From an uncultured Ruminiclostridium sp. (lineage in GTDB: Bacteria; Bacillota; Clostridia; Oscillospirales; Ruminococcaceae): 64,000 bases of DNA. Positions 22,987-32,958 of this stretch are shown piece after piece. Location: positions 1 through 64,000 of the forward strand of contig CANQXF010000009.1 of NCBI GenBank assembly GCA_947627695.1. Reading direction: 5' to 3'. The position numbers were made by a program, and so were the translations under genes. The notes beneath the pieces were generated by a model. It was given only the letters and a program-made list of their open reading frames with translations, searched no databases and was not told where the DNA came from. The stretch's first letter is position 1, and each line of letters opens with the position of its first letter.

Positions 22987-25900
22987 ATGAATAACATCGC
23001 AAGGAGAATAATAGCAGGGGTATCGGCTGCGGCACTGTTTGTGTCTGCGGTCGGTTCTGATGCTTTTATGGGGATTTTTGGCAGTGAAATTTACGCTGTT
23101 TCTGCCTATACTAGTAAAAACGGCAAGTCAACGGGATTTGGCAACCTTGAACAGGATACATATTATGATACAGCCGGAAATTTATACTATAACACAGGCT
23201 ACGGTCTGCATACGAACAAGACTGCCACGGCGGTTGGCGCCGATGGCAGAACTTTCGACGTGAATTTGGAGTCTTGGTATGTGGGCGAGAACCCTGTGGA
23301 CGTTGCAACTATCCTTGACGCCTCCGGCTCAATGGCGTGGACGGTTGATACGCTTGAGCCGCTGGAGATCAGTTCGGACATTGTTGATGATATAATTAAG
23401 ACATATAGTATCAATGACTTGAATGAAGACGGTAAAACAGATATTAATGATATTATAATTTGGCAAAATGATAAAAACGACGGCTACCTCCCTCAAGACG
23501 TAGTAGACAAGATTTTAAACCCCGAAAACACCGACAACAGCAAGCTCTCTTACAGTGATTATTTGTATTATATCTATGAAGCTCGTTCTTCTGTTTCGGA
23601 ATTTGTGCCTCTCGGTTATTGGGACGGCGGAGAACCCTCCGGTGCGCTTAAACCTATCGGCTATTATAAGTTTGACGGCTCGTTGAAAAATGAAGTAAAC
23701 GGCAAAAATGCAACGTATATTAAACACCCTGCCGAGGGAGATACATATGATGACACAGATGTTGCAACACAAGAAGCAACAGTTACTTATACTGGCTCAA
23801 ACGGAATAGATATAAGCAAAACAGCACCTGTTGGCGCACTTAAACTTGACTTAGGAGAAGTTACAGATACAACTAATAAACAACTTGTTGTTACTATTAA
23901 TATTGGAAGCAATGCACCTGATTCAAGCATTACTTATGATGAAACAAGTATACTTTACATAACTGACGGTACATATTTTTATAAAATCAGTCGTGGAGGC
24001 AGTAGCTCCAAAAATCGTTTGCGCATTTCAACAAACACAAAAAGTAATTTTTTAAATGCGAATGCTGTTTTTGACAGCAGTAAAAAAACAGATGCAAATA
24101 AATGGACATTTACTTTTGATTTTAATAAAAAAAATCTTACGGTTACAACAACTACAGCAGTTAATTTGGACGGTGCCAGTGGTAATGAAACCACTTATAC
24201 AACTGACGATACTTGCAGTGCATGTTTTCCTGATAATTTTGATTTAACTAAACTTCAAATTTATGTTGGCGGTGCTACTGAAGCAATCAATAGCTATTCG
24301 GAAGTGTTTGTTGGTAGCGTAAACATTAAAGCTGGTGAAGAAATTGCTGATTATGATTTTACAAGTGGAAGCTTAAAAAATAAGGCAAATGACGATGCAG
24401 AAGCAATTTTAGTAGAGCAAGCTTATAGCAATAGTGGTGCTTTTGGCACAGATAAATTAGACGGCACAGAAGCAAAACCCGTATATGCTGAGGGCGGCTT
24501 AGACCTTAATAAAACTGCAAAAAACGGAGCAATAATGCTCGACGTGGTGCCGCAGATTGCAGACGACAAAGATGGTTTTACCATATCTTTGCAGATAAGA
24601 AAAAGTGGCAGCAGTCTATCTACGACAGGAAATAACCAAAGAAACATTTTCTATTTTGGTGATAAAGATACCAGTAAAAATAATTATTATCAATTTTTCC
24701 GTTCTGCTCAAGCCGGTGGATATTTGGCATTGGTAAAGGGTAAACAAAATGATTTTGCTTCGTCTAACCCAAATAGTACTGAAAAAGAGAGCTATACATA
24801 TTATAGAGGCGGTTTGAATCAAGGGGATACATGGTATACTAGTACGCTTGTTTTTAAACCAGTCGATGGCGGTAAATATAAGATAACTCCATATATCAAT
24901 GGCGATAGTTATGAAAAGAACAAAACAATTTTTCAAACCACTGAACCTAACACCCCTGAAATGGAGTCAATTACTGTTGATAGCGAAGACCTTGTCTTCC
25001 TCCTTGGCGCATTGCAAAATAATGCCGGAGACGAGGGAACGCATTTCATTAAAAATCTCTACATATTCGATGAAGCGCTTACCGATGATCAGGTAGCGCT
25101 TGTAGCTCAAGATAAAATGATGGAAGATCCCAAAGCAGAAGACTGCGAAAGCTACCATGCAACAACGAGTGACGGAAAGCAAGACATTGCGCAAATATCT
25201 AAAAGTCTTAGAACAAACCCCGATGACGACCAGCGCGAAGGTTGGTACTACGTAAACTCACACTCCGTCTGGGCAGATATCAGCGGCTGTCTCGAGGGCG
25301 GCAAGCAGTATCTGGGTATCGTGAACGATATTGGACTTGGCACATATAATAGCGACCCAAGTGAACTTGTTCCGGGTGGTAGCGGTGGAAAGGTTACTGA
25401 ACCAGCAACAGGCTATGAAGATGACAACCAAAGCATAGCGACCATACCCAGCGTTTATCAGGCGGCATACGATGAGTACGTGGCGTCGTCAAGCTCCGGT
25501 AGTAAGCCGGATGATGTACTGGGAGCAGAACGAGCTAAATACTATGAGTATTATGAAAAACTTCAAAAAGGAAACGACTCCACAAAAACGTTTACTCCCT
25601 CTGCAAACGAACGCAGCATACAGTTTTATGTAGATGAAGCAGGCTACCTGCGTTGCTTCTACTGCACAGGCGATTTTTCGTGGAAGAAATCAGGTGACGA
25701 ATGGAGCTACAGCCCACGTACTTTCTGTTCTGTCGTATATGTGAAAGAAAAATATGATGTGGAAAAACGTCTCACAGACGGCACAAACTACGGCAACCCC
25801 ACAAAGTACGAAGAACTGAACTTTGCGTTGAACCAGTTCTATCAAAACCTCGCAAACTCTTCCGACCTTTCTAACACCGCTATTGTTCGTTTCAGCACGC

Positions 25901-28900
25901 ATAACCTTATACAGGGTGACAGCGAATCAGAAGCAAAAGAAAATGCAGTTAATCATCTTAAAATGCTTATCATGGAAGACTGGACGAACTACTCGGATGT
26001 ATATAGTAATGACAATACAGATAAAAAAGACTATTTGCAAAATCTTCTAATACCGGCAGTCGGTGAAACGTCTGTGCCTAGTGGGGGCAGTGATGAATAC
26101 CCCTACGTCATGACCGGCGGTACGTATACCTGGACGGGTCTGAAAGCCTTCTATGACAATATGGTCGATACAACAGGCACGAAAAGCGGCGACACAGTCT
26201 ACAATATAGCCAACGATGCCCGTGATAAGTACCTCATCATATTTACAGACGGACGAGATAATCTTGTTGGTAATACAAAAGATCAAAAATATGTCAAGTT
26301 TGCAACAAAAGATGGCAAAGTAACGTCCTACGGCAACTTTGCGCCAGAAGATGAAAAGGGTGATCAGCAAAATTTAACGTATGATTCAGAATTAGCCAAA
26401 GCCTGGGCAGATAAGCTGAAAGAAGAAGGCTACACTATTTTCTGCGTTATGCTGGCGACAGGTTCTATTTCTCCAACAACAAATGAAGAAGAATACACTA
26501 AAGCGCATGACTTTCTTAAAACGCTTGCCGGCGATAAAGACGGAAAGCGTACTGCGGAAGATTGCATAAGCGTAGTTGGCGAGGGCGACAGCACCCTTGA
26601 AAAGGCGTTTGCTGATATACTGTCAAAGATCCAGCAGCCCCGTCAGGACTACACCGTTCAGGACTACATCGACCCCCGTTTTGACCTGATTGACAAGGAC
26701 GATAACGTTTATCACCTCGGCGCAGGCGGAAAGATAACGGTTACCGACAAAGACGGAAAAGATGTTATTACAGGTTTAAAGCTTTCTGACGGTAGTGAAT
26801 TTACAAATGGTAGTGCAGTCGGCAACATAATTGACAATATTGGCAAAACAGATATTGTAGGTCTTGCCTACACGCCTCAAGACAGCTACATGGTGAATCG
26901 CAAGGCTGATTCTGCCAGCCCGGACGGCTACACCACCGGCGACGGCGTTGGCACAGGCTACCTCTACTACGACGATGAAAAAGATATGTACTACCTGCGC
27001 TGGACGGATCAGATCATACCGATGGAAAATGAATCGTTTGACACAGACGATGGTGGCAAAAAACTCGACGTCTGGAGCGCAACGATACGCCTGAAAGCGA
27101 AGGACGATTTCATCGGTGGAAACTATATCCTCACCAACGGCAACGAGGCAGGCGAAAACCTTGTTTACAGCGACGCTACTATCGAAAATATGGATAAGGG
27201 CGAGAACTATAAACTATATGGTTTTGAAAGTACTGACTTAGACACTGAAAGTGGTAAAGTCCCTTATCGCCAAAAGCTCGAAGCTCTTTCAGGCACGAAC
27301 CGAAAGATAAATGCGGTAGATGCAGGCGGCGTTTCGCAGGCGGTTTACGGTGACGGAATTGACATTCCGTCCTCAGGCTTCCCAAGGGTAACGGTCAACG
27401 TTCGACTACTGCCGCTTAATGCGTATGACCTGAGCGACGTTATCTACATGGGCGAGGTAGTATCTCCGACAATGATGCTTGCCGACCTCGAAAATAATTA
27501 TATGACGGGTTCGTACTATCTGCAATATCTTGAAAGATATGCATATAGGGTCTATGGTGAAGATGCAACCAAAAAGCCGCTTTTGGAATTATTGAATCAG
27601 TGGCTGAAAATTAATGTGAAGGATGAAGAATCTAAAACCTTTACCATACCTTATATATATCTGCCTGATCCGGAGTATGATGAAGATGGTAAATTAATCG
27701 CATTTACAAATAGTACCGGTGCATCTTATGATACAGACAAAAACATTGATTTTGCTGACTTGAATCTCCGCGATGTTACAGGCTTTATCACCTATACTTG
27801 GAAACGTGAATATAAGGAAGGTGAAGACAAAGAACCACAGCAAAACACGACAAATTCGTCAGGAGAAACAATAAACGACATCACCAAAGAGTATGTTGTC
27901 AAGAACACAAATCAGATCAAGTACAATCTGCAATTGAAATTCACTCCGCTGAAAGAAAATAAAGAAGATTTGAATGGCTTCTCACTTGACGAAAATTTCA
28001 TTATACCTGACCCAACAACGAGCAAAGGCGGCGACAAGTTCTTTAATATTGTTGACGGCGAATTTGAAAAAATGACAACAGCTCCAGCATGGACTACTGA
28101 TTATGGTCGTAAAGATTATCTGCAAGCAATGATAAGCGAAACAAAAACCTACGAGCCTCACGTTATGTATGATACAGGAAATGAAAAGTGGGTGCTTGTG
28201 GATAACGATACCACAGGCTTCACACCGACAGACGCAGTCAATGCTTACACAGCTGATGATCAGACGGTTTCTGCTGGCGACAATAAAGTCACCGACAAAG
28301 GCGTTTACGACTGGGATAAAACCTACAAACCTGTACCGAAAGATGATAAGGAACAAATAGAAGAAGTAGACAACATTAACGATTACTATACAGACACTCC
28401 GGAAAATGTCAAGTTAGTTGATAAAGACGGCAATAATATCACTGACGATACAGGCGAAATAACCCCAGGCCGTGAGCCCTGCTCATTGGTAGCCAACACC
28501 ACCTACACCAAAGACGTAGTCAACGCTGCGCTTGCATTGGAACTGGTCGTTGACGGAAAGTATCTGCAATCTGGCTCGCCGATTGAAAAAGACAAAGAAT
28601 ACACCTTTATAGCCACACGCTACTACGACGACCCGCTTGACCCCTTGCCATATGATAGCGGTACAGCAATGAATGCCGACACTGTGTCAGGCGGCAAGAA
28701 ATACCAACTGACATTCACTGTTGATGAGACCTCTTTACCTGAAAACCCGAAACCAGACCAAATCTATACAGTTTGGGCTACGCTGAGCGAGGTTAAGGTG
28801 GATACTGACGGAGATGGTACTTATAATTCATCTATAACTGTTGAAGGCTATACTGATAATAACGCTCTCCCGATCGGCACATATGAGATATCTGTAACAG

Positions 28901-29955
28901 ATGATGAAATGAAAAGCGGGGCTGCATCTGATAATCAATACTATATTGGAAATGACGGTCGCACAAATATATTTTTCCAATACCTCAAAACCGACAGCAC
29001 TTCTACAAACTACACCCACGACAAATTCCCTGACAGTGTTTCCAGTGTCAGCGAAACCGCGGCAGAGAGCACAGGTGACGGCGACTATCAGATATGGAAC
29101 GAAAAAACAGATAATTCCAAGAAAAACATTGCCGAAAATGACAGGACGAAAGATACAACTGAAAAAACACAAACAGTAACGTTCTATTTCGGCACTGTTG
29201 ATGGCGACGACATCGGCAAAAAAGGCGAAAGCACAAAAGATCATCTTACTGAACTTGTTGAAGGAAAATATTCCAACGAGTACACCAAAGACCGTCTCGG
29301 AATTATATTGTTGTCAGTTGACCCGAACAGCCTTGCAATATCAAAAGAAGTGACAAATACAAGTAATCCTGCCCATGAAAATAAATTCTGGCAATTTACC
29401 GTCACATTTACACCGAATACTGGAGACAATGCGGACGAATTTAAAGCGAAAAATGCTACCGGTTTCGATTTGCAATGGTACAAGGGTGATGATTCGAAAT
29501 TAAATACCGAAATGGGCACAGATTATCCTAAAGGTGGCTCTTATCCGTCCACAATCAATTTTACAGACGACGATAATGACGGCACCTACACCGCAACAAT
29601 TTACCTGAAACACAACGAAAAAGTAGTGATCAAAGGTCTGCAAGAGGGCACATGGCAAGTCGAAGAAGTAAAAGCAGCCGGTTTACTCTACACCCCCCAC
29701 AACGATATGTATACGCTTGAAGAAGTTGATGAGAATTCATGGTTGTATGAGAATTCGCCTGTAACGGCACAACACAACTTGCAGCCCGCTTCCTACGTTG
29801 ATTACGTCAACGAATTCCCCTACGATCTCCCCTCCGCGGGAGGAATTGGCACCAACATTCTGATATATAGCGGAATAACCTTTATGTTATTGTCAGGACT
29901 GTCTTTTGCGATCCTATGCAGAAGAGGCAGAAGCCGTGACAAGCCGAAGGGGTGA
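22987..29955 (+). CDS. giant VWA-domain pilus tip adhesin, LPSAG-anchored
   Basis: A 2322-residue surface protein. A signal peptide covers about residues 1-37. A von Willebrand A domain starts near 100 with the metal-site motif DASGSMAW (D111) and resumes after large inserts with YLIIFTDGRDN. Within the VWA fold lie a dockerin-like EF-hand loop (D144, N146, D148, D155) and two LamG-like modules (YYKFDGSLKNEVNGKNA near 235, DYDFTSGSLKNKA near 460). Later parts are beta-rich, probably Cna-type stalk domains. The C-terminus has LPSAG, a hydrophobic helix and a basic tail (RRGRSRDKPKG), a sortase signal. The start at 22987 is set by AAAGGGG. The organisation parallels RrgA-type pilus tips. First gene of the pilus operon. 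Confidence 0.9.
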   Translation: MNNIARRIIAGVSAAALFVSAVGSDAFMGIFGSEIYAVSAYTSKNGKSTGFGNLEQDTYYDTAGNLYYNTGYGLHTNKTATAVGADGRTFDVNLESWYVGENPVDVATILDASGSMAWTVDTLEPLEISSDIVDDIIKTYSINDLNEDGKTDINDIIIWQNDKNDGYLPQDVVDKILNPENTDNSKLSYSDYLYYIYEARSSVSEFVPLGYWDGGEPSGALKPIGYYKFDGSLKNEVNGKNATYIKHPAEGDTYDDTDVATQEATVTYTGSNGIDISKTAPVGALKLDLGEVTDTTNKQLVVTINIGSNAPDSSITYDETSILYITDGTYFYKISRGGSSSKNRLRISTNTKSNFLNANAVFDSSKKTDANKWTFTFDFNKKNLTVTTTTAVNLDGASGNETTYTTDDTCSACFPDNFDLTKLQIYVGGATEAINSYSEVFVGSVNIKAGEEIADYDFTSGSLKNKANDDAEAILVEQAYSNSGAFGTDKLDGTEAKPVYAEGGLDLNKTAKNGAIMLDVVPQIADDKDGFTISLQIRKSGSSLSTTGNNQRNIFYFGDKDTSKNNYYQFFRSAQAGGYLALVKGKQNDFASSNPNSTEKESYTYYRGGLNQGDTWYTSTLVFKPVDGGKYKITPYINGDSYEKNKTIFQTTEPNTPEMESITVDSEDLVFLLGALQNNAGDEGTHFIKNLYIFDEALTDDQVALVAQDKMMEDPKAEDCESYHATTSDGKQDIAQISKSLRTNPDDDQREGWYYVNSHSVWADISGCLEGGKQYLGIVNDIGLGTYNSDPSELVPGGSGGKVTEPATGYEDDNQSIATIPSVYQAAYDEYVASSSSGSKPDDVLGAERAKYYEYYEKLQKGNDSTKTFTPSANERSIQFYVDEAGYLRCFYCTGDFSWKKSGDEWSYSPRTFCSVVYVKEKYDVEKRLTDGTNYGNPTKYEELNFALNQFYQNLANSSDLSNTAIVRFSTHNLIQGDSESEAKENAVNHLKMLIMEDWTNYSDVYSNDNTDKKDYLQNLLIPAVGETSVPSGGSDEYPYVMTGGTYTWTGLKAFYDNMVDTTGTKSGDTVYNIANDARDKYLIIFTDGRDNLVGNTKDQKYVKFATKDGKVTSYGNFAPEDEKGDQQNLTYDSELAKAWADKLKEEGYTIFCVMLATGSISPTTNEEEYTKAHDFLKTLAGDKDGKRTAEDCISVVGEGDSTLEKAFADILSKIQQPRQDYTVQDYIDPRFDLIDKDDNVYHLGAGGKITVTDKDGKDVITGLKLSDGSEFTNGSAVGNIIDNIGKTDIVGLAYTPQDSYMVNRKADSASPDGYTTGDGVGTGYLYYDDEKDMYYLRWTDQIIPMENESFDTDDGGKKLDVWSATIRLKAKDDFIGGNYILTNGNEAGENLVYSDATIENMDKGENYKLYGFESTDLDTESGKVPYRQKLEALSGTNRKINAVDAGGVSQAVYGDGIDIPSSGFPRVTVNVRLLPLNAYDLSDVIYMGEVVSPTMMLADLENNYMTGSYYLQYLERYAYRVYGEDATKKPLLELLNQWLKINVKDEESKTFTIPYIYLPDPEYDEDGKLIAFTNSTGASYDTDKNIDFADLNLRDVTGFITYTWKREYKEGEDKEPQQNTTNSSGETINDITKEYVVKNTNQIKYNLQLKFTPLKENKEDLNGFSLDENFIIPDPTTSKGGDKFFNIVDGEFEKMTTAPAWTTDYGRKDYLQAMISETKTYEPHVMYDTGNEKWVLVDNDTTGFTPTDAVNAYTADDQTVSAGDNKVTDKGVYDWDKTYKPVPKDDKEQIEEVDNINDYYTDTPENVKLVDKDGNNITDDTGEITPGREPCSLVANTTYTKDVVNAALALELVVDGKYLQSGSPIEKDKEYTFIATRYYDDPLDPLPYDSGTAMNADTVSGGKKYQLTFTVDETSLPENPKPDQIYTVWATLSEVKVDTDGDGTYNSSITVEGYTDNNALPIGTYEISVTDDEMKSGAASDNQYYIGNDGRTNIFFQYLKTDSTSTNYTHDKFPDSVSSVSETAAESTGDGDYQIWNEKTDNSKKNIAENDRTKDTTEKTQTVTFYFGTVDGDDIGKKGESTKDHLTELVEGKYSNEYTKDRLGIILLSVDPNSLAISKEVTNTSNPAHENKFWQFTVTFTPNTGDNADEFKAKNATGFDLQWYKGDDSKLNTEMGTDYPKGGSYPSTINFTDDDNDGTYTATIYLKHNEKVVIKGLQEGTWQVEEVKAAGLLYTPHNDMYTLEEVDENSWLYENSPVTAQHNLQPASYVDYVNEFPYDLPSAGGIGTNILIYSGITFMLLSGLSFAILCRRGRSRDKPKG

Positions 29956-29959
29956 TGCT

Positions 29960-30487
29960 ATGGCGGAAAAAAAGGAGCAAAACCACAAACGTTTGTTAAA
30001 AGTTCTTGCAGCGGCGGCGGTGAGTGCGCTTATCACCGCAGGGATCGTCGCACTGCTTGTACTTAATGTATTTCCTGTGATACGTATTTACGGTGACTCT
30101 ATGAGTCCGGCATTATTTGACGGAGACGTAGTGATAACCCGCAAAACGACATCACTTGAAAGGGGTGACATTTGCATATTTTCAATGAATGGTAGGATAC
30201 TCTGCAAGCGAGTTATCGGCGTAGGCGGCGACCGGATCAGCTTAGATGAAAATGGCGTTGTCTATGTGAACGGCACAAAGCTTGCCGAGCCCTATCTCAG
30301 CAATGTCAATCTTGGCAGCAGCACGGTGGAATATCCCGTCACCGTCCCAAACGGCAGTTATTTCGTAATGGGCGACAACAGGCGAACGTCCATTGATTCG
30401 CGGAATACCGCAGTCGGTTGTGTAAGCGGTGAACAGGTGGAGGGAAAGCTTCTGCTGCGAGTGTTGCCAACTCCCGGAATACCTTAA
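29960..30487 (+). CDS. type I signal peptidase of the pilus cluster
   Basis: A 175-residue S26 signal peptidase: one N-terminal membrane helix (residues about 14-36), YGDSMSPAL with the nucleophilic serine, CKRVIGVGGDRISLD with the general-base lysine, and GDNRRTSIDSRN. Both catalytic residues are present, unlike the inactive SipA chaperones of some streptococcal pili. The start at 29960 follows AAGGGGTG and lies four bases after the tip gene stop. It probably processes the pilin precursors or assists their assembly. Confidence 0.9.
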   Translation: MAEKKEQNHKRLLKVLAAAAVSALITAGIVALLVLNVFPVIRIYGDSMSPALFDGDVVITRKTTSLERGDICIFSMNGRILCKRVIGVGGDRISLDENGVVYVNGTKLAEPYLSNVNLGSSTVEYPVTVPNGSYFVMGDNRRTSIDSRNTAVGCVSGEQVEGKLLLRVLPTPGIP

Positions 30488-30529
30488 ACAGTCTTTAATA
30501 AGAATTAACTTATGAAAGGAATGAATAAA

Positions 30530-32902
30530 ATGAAAAAAATTATGCAGAGATTTTTTGGAGTATTAACTTCTGTTGCTCTGCTCGTAACTTCGGCGACGCC
30601 TGTTTTTGCAAGTAGTGGTAGTAGTAGCACTCATTACCACGATGGCGGAACTAAAATTGATGACACATCAGGTCCTTATACTATCACCTTATCTTACCCG
30701 AAGCATGAAGGAGTTGTAGATAAAGAGTATTACAAGTTCAACAAAAACTCATGTTTTGGTGCATATCAGATTTTTTCCGGTGAGGTTAAGGGTGAAGAAT
30801 ATACAGGTGACAATGCAAATCCCGGAAATAGAAATGAAAAAATACCGATTACCGATATTAAATGGGGCAATGCATTTGGTATTGTCGACAGAGAGGACTC
30901 AGACGGAATAAAAGAAAAAGAAAGAGAATGTAACATCCTCGGTTTTGTTTATGCACTGGCTACAGCATCAACAGGTACATACAGTTACGCTTTCAGTGAT
31001 TTTACCGAGTTTAAAGATTTCTTTACTGGTTATACACTTAGTTCAGCTTATACAACTGGTAGTGGTACTGTAACAGTAAAAATAGAAAATGGAAAAGTTA
31101 CAGAAATAACTAAAAGTAGTGATGACACTAAAGTAAACTTCGACAAGCTTGCAGTAGCTGTTGCTGATATAATTGCACAAAAAACTGACCGTGAGTGGCT
31201 TCAGGAATTTACTGACATTCTCGGTGGTTTTGCACAGAACCCTGACGGCGAAGGTTATCTCAATCCCAGCTATGTAAACCGTTTTTATGAGGGTAGTATA
31301 AAAACAGATGATGAAACAAAATATGAAATAAAAGTTCCTGCTGGATATTATATGATAAGAGACCTTTCAACTATTGATGAGAGCGAAAGTGGAGACCGGT
31401 CACACGCTTTTTCCGCTCGTATGCTCTTTGTAGCAAACAACGTTGAACAGGAATTGAAAGTAGACGTACCGACCCTTGAAAAAAATGTTTTGAGGGATGG
31501 TGATAAAGAATACGAAACAGAAGCAGCTGGTGTTGGCGATATTGTACACTTCCAACTTAAAGGCACATTGCCAAGCAACTATGACCTTTATGTCGGCGGT
31601 TACCAGTATACATTCATAGATACTCTTAGTGACGGTCTGGATTTAGTACAATACGCTGATTCTCACGCTGATTATGATAGCGATACCTCTACATACGTAC
31701 AAGTAACAGCAGAAGGACTTTATAAGTGGACAGATGGCAAATGGGTATGGACTCCTGACGCAAAAGAAACCATATCCGTTAAAGTTGTGGACCATTCAAC
31801 TGGTATCAATGAAGATAGTCCGCATTTAAAAGACAATGGTAATAATTATACTGCAACATATGACAAAGAACATCATAAGCTTACCGTTGCTTTTCCTTGT
31901 CTGAAAGAAATCAGAATTAAAAACGGTGATACTGTTTATAGCCTTGGCTATGATGCTAAATCATTAAAATCTTCTGAAATCTATGTAGACTACTACGCAA
32001 AAGTAAATCAGAATGCTGTTGTAAGCCCTGCAGAGAGTTCAACAAATCGCAATGGTAACTACAACGAAGCGCAGATTGAATATTCTGACAACCCGCAGTC
32101 CTATGATGATACCGACTACACAACAGTAGACCGTGCAACAGTTTACGTATTCGGTCTTGACATAGTCAAGGTAGACGCTGCTGACTTCCTTAGAAATGAC
32201 GGAGACGCAACAAAATCTGCATTGGAAGGTGCAGAATTTGCGCTTGTTCGTCCGGTAAAAGGTTCCGACAATAGTGTTACAGGCTGGGAAATCGCACACT
32301 TTGGTGATCTAATAAAAGGTACAGATGTAAATCTTCCCGCAACCTTTAAAGACCCCGGCTATTACCCTATCACTGGATGGGAAAAAATAACAATACCCAC
32401 TGATGCAAGTGATAAGACAAAATTCGATCCTAAATGGCTTGATGAAGATGGCAATAAGACGTTTAAAGCCGATGCTTACAACATTGCTACTCTCAAAGAC
32501 GGTATCCTCAACATTTCTGGTCTTGACGTAGACGTAACCTACACTATGGTCGAAACAACAGCCCCCGCTAATTATGCTACGATCCCGCCTTTCACAATTA
32601 CGCTCACTGCACAAAAAGATGGTGATGAATACACCGGCAAACTTGACAAAGCAGAATCTGACCAGAATGTAAAAGACGGCGCTTCATTCAGCTTTGACAA
32701 CCCTGTGGATATTACAGATCCGTTCGCTGCTGGCGATGGCGGTGACGATGGCAGCGCACACATTCTCGTAGCCAACTTCAAGTACATCGACCTCCCGTCC
32801 ACTGGTGGCGTTGGTACGTACCTGTTCTACATTATCGGCGGCGGCATAATTGTACTTTCCGCAGTTTTATTCATTCTTTCTAAGAAAAAAACCACTAAAT
32901 AA
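30530..32902 (+). CDS. major pilin, isopeptide-forming, LPSTG-anchored
   Basis: A 790-residue fimbrial backbone protein. Signal peptide to about residue 28 (VTSATPVFAS). A YPK motif at residues 56-58 is a candidate pilin lysine for sortase polymerisation. A Cna-B-like E-box, YTMVETTAPANY, lies near residue 670, and the sorting signal LPSTGGVGTYLF is near 755 with a membrane helix and KKKTTK tail. Isopeptide bonds likely stabilise the domains. The start at 30530 has AAAGGA nine bases before it. A hairpin separates it from the sortase gene. Confidence 0.9.
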   Translation: MKKIMQRFFGVLTSVALLVTSATPVFASSGSSSTHYHDGGTKIDDTSGPYTITLSYPKHEGVVDKEYYKFNKNSCFGAYQIFSGEVKGEEYTGDNANPGNRNEKIPITDIKWGNAFGIVDREDSDGIKEKERECNILGFVYALATASTGTYSYAFSDFTEFKDFFTGYTLSSAYTTGSGTVTVKIENGKVTEITKSSDDTKVNFDKLAVAVADIIAQKTDREWLQEFTDILGGFAQNPDGEGYLNPSYVNRFYEGSIKTDDETKYEIKVPAGYYMIRDLSTIDESESGDRSHAFSARMLFVANNVEQELKVDVPTLEKNVLRDGDKEYETEAAGVGDIVHFQLKGTLPSNYDLYVGGYQYTFIDTLSDGLDLVQYADSHADYDSDTSTYVQVTAEGLYKWTDGKWVWTPDAKETISVKVVDHSTGINEDSPHLKDNGNNYTATYDKEHHKLTVAFPCLKEIRIKNGDTVYSLGYDAKSLKSSEIYVDYYAKVNQNAVVSPAESSTNRNGNYNEAQIEYSDNPQSYDDTDYTTVDRATVYVFGLDIVKVDAADFLRNDGDATKSALEGAEFALVRPVKGSDNSVTGWEIAHFGDLIKGTDVNLPATFKDPGYYPITGWEKITIPTDASDKTKFDPKWLDEDGNKTFKADAYNIATLKDGILNISGLDVDVTYTMVETTAPANYATIPPFTITLTAQKDGDEYTGKLDKAESDQNVKDGASFSFDNPVDITDPFAAGDGGDDGSAHILVANFKYIDLPSTGGVGTYLFYIIGGGIIVLSAVLFILSKKKTTK

Positions 32903-32910
32903 ACCCATTT

Positions 32911-32943
32911 TGCTGCGATGAGGAGCGATCCTCATTGCAGCAG
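32911..32943 (+). promoter_or_regulatory. intercistronic hairpin between major pilin and sortase
   Basis: Stem TGCTGCGATGAGGA / TCCTCATTGCAGCA (one mismatch) with loop GCGA. No T run follows; it ends directly before the sortase ribosome site AAGGAG. It could act as an attenuator, RNA-processing or stability element that keeps pilin mRNA more abundant than sortase mRNA. Confidence 0.6.
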
Positions 32944-32958
32944 CAAGGAGAGACCCGT

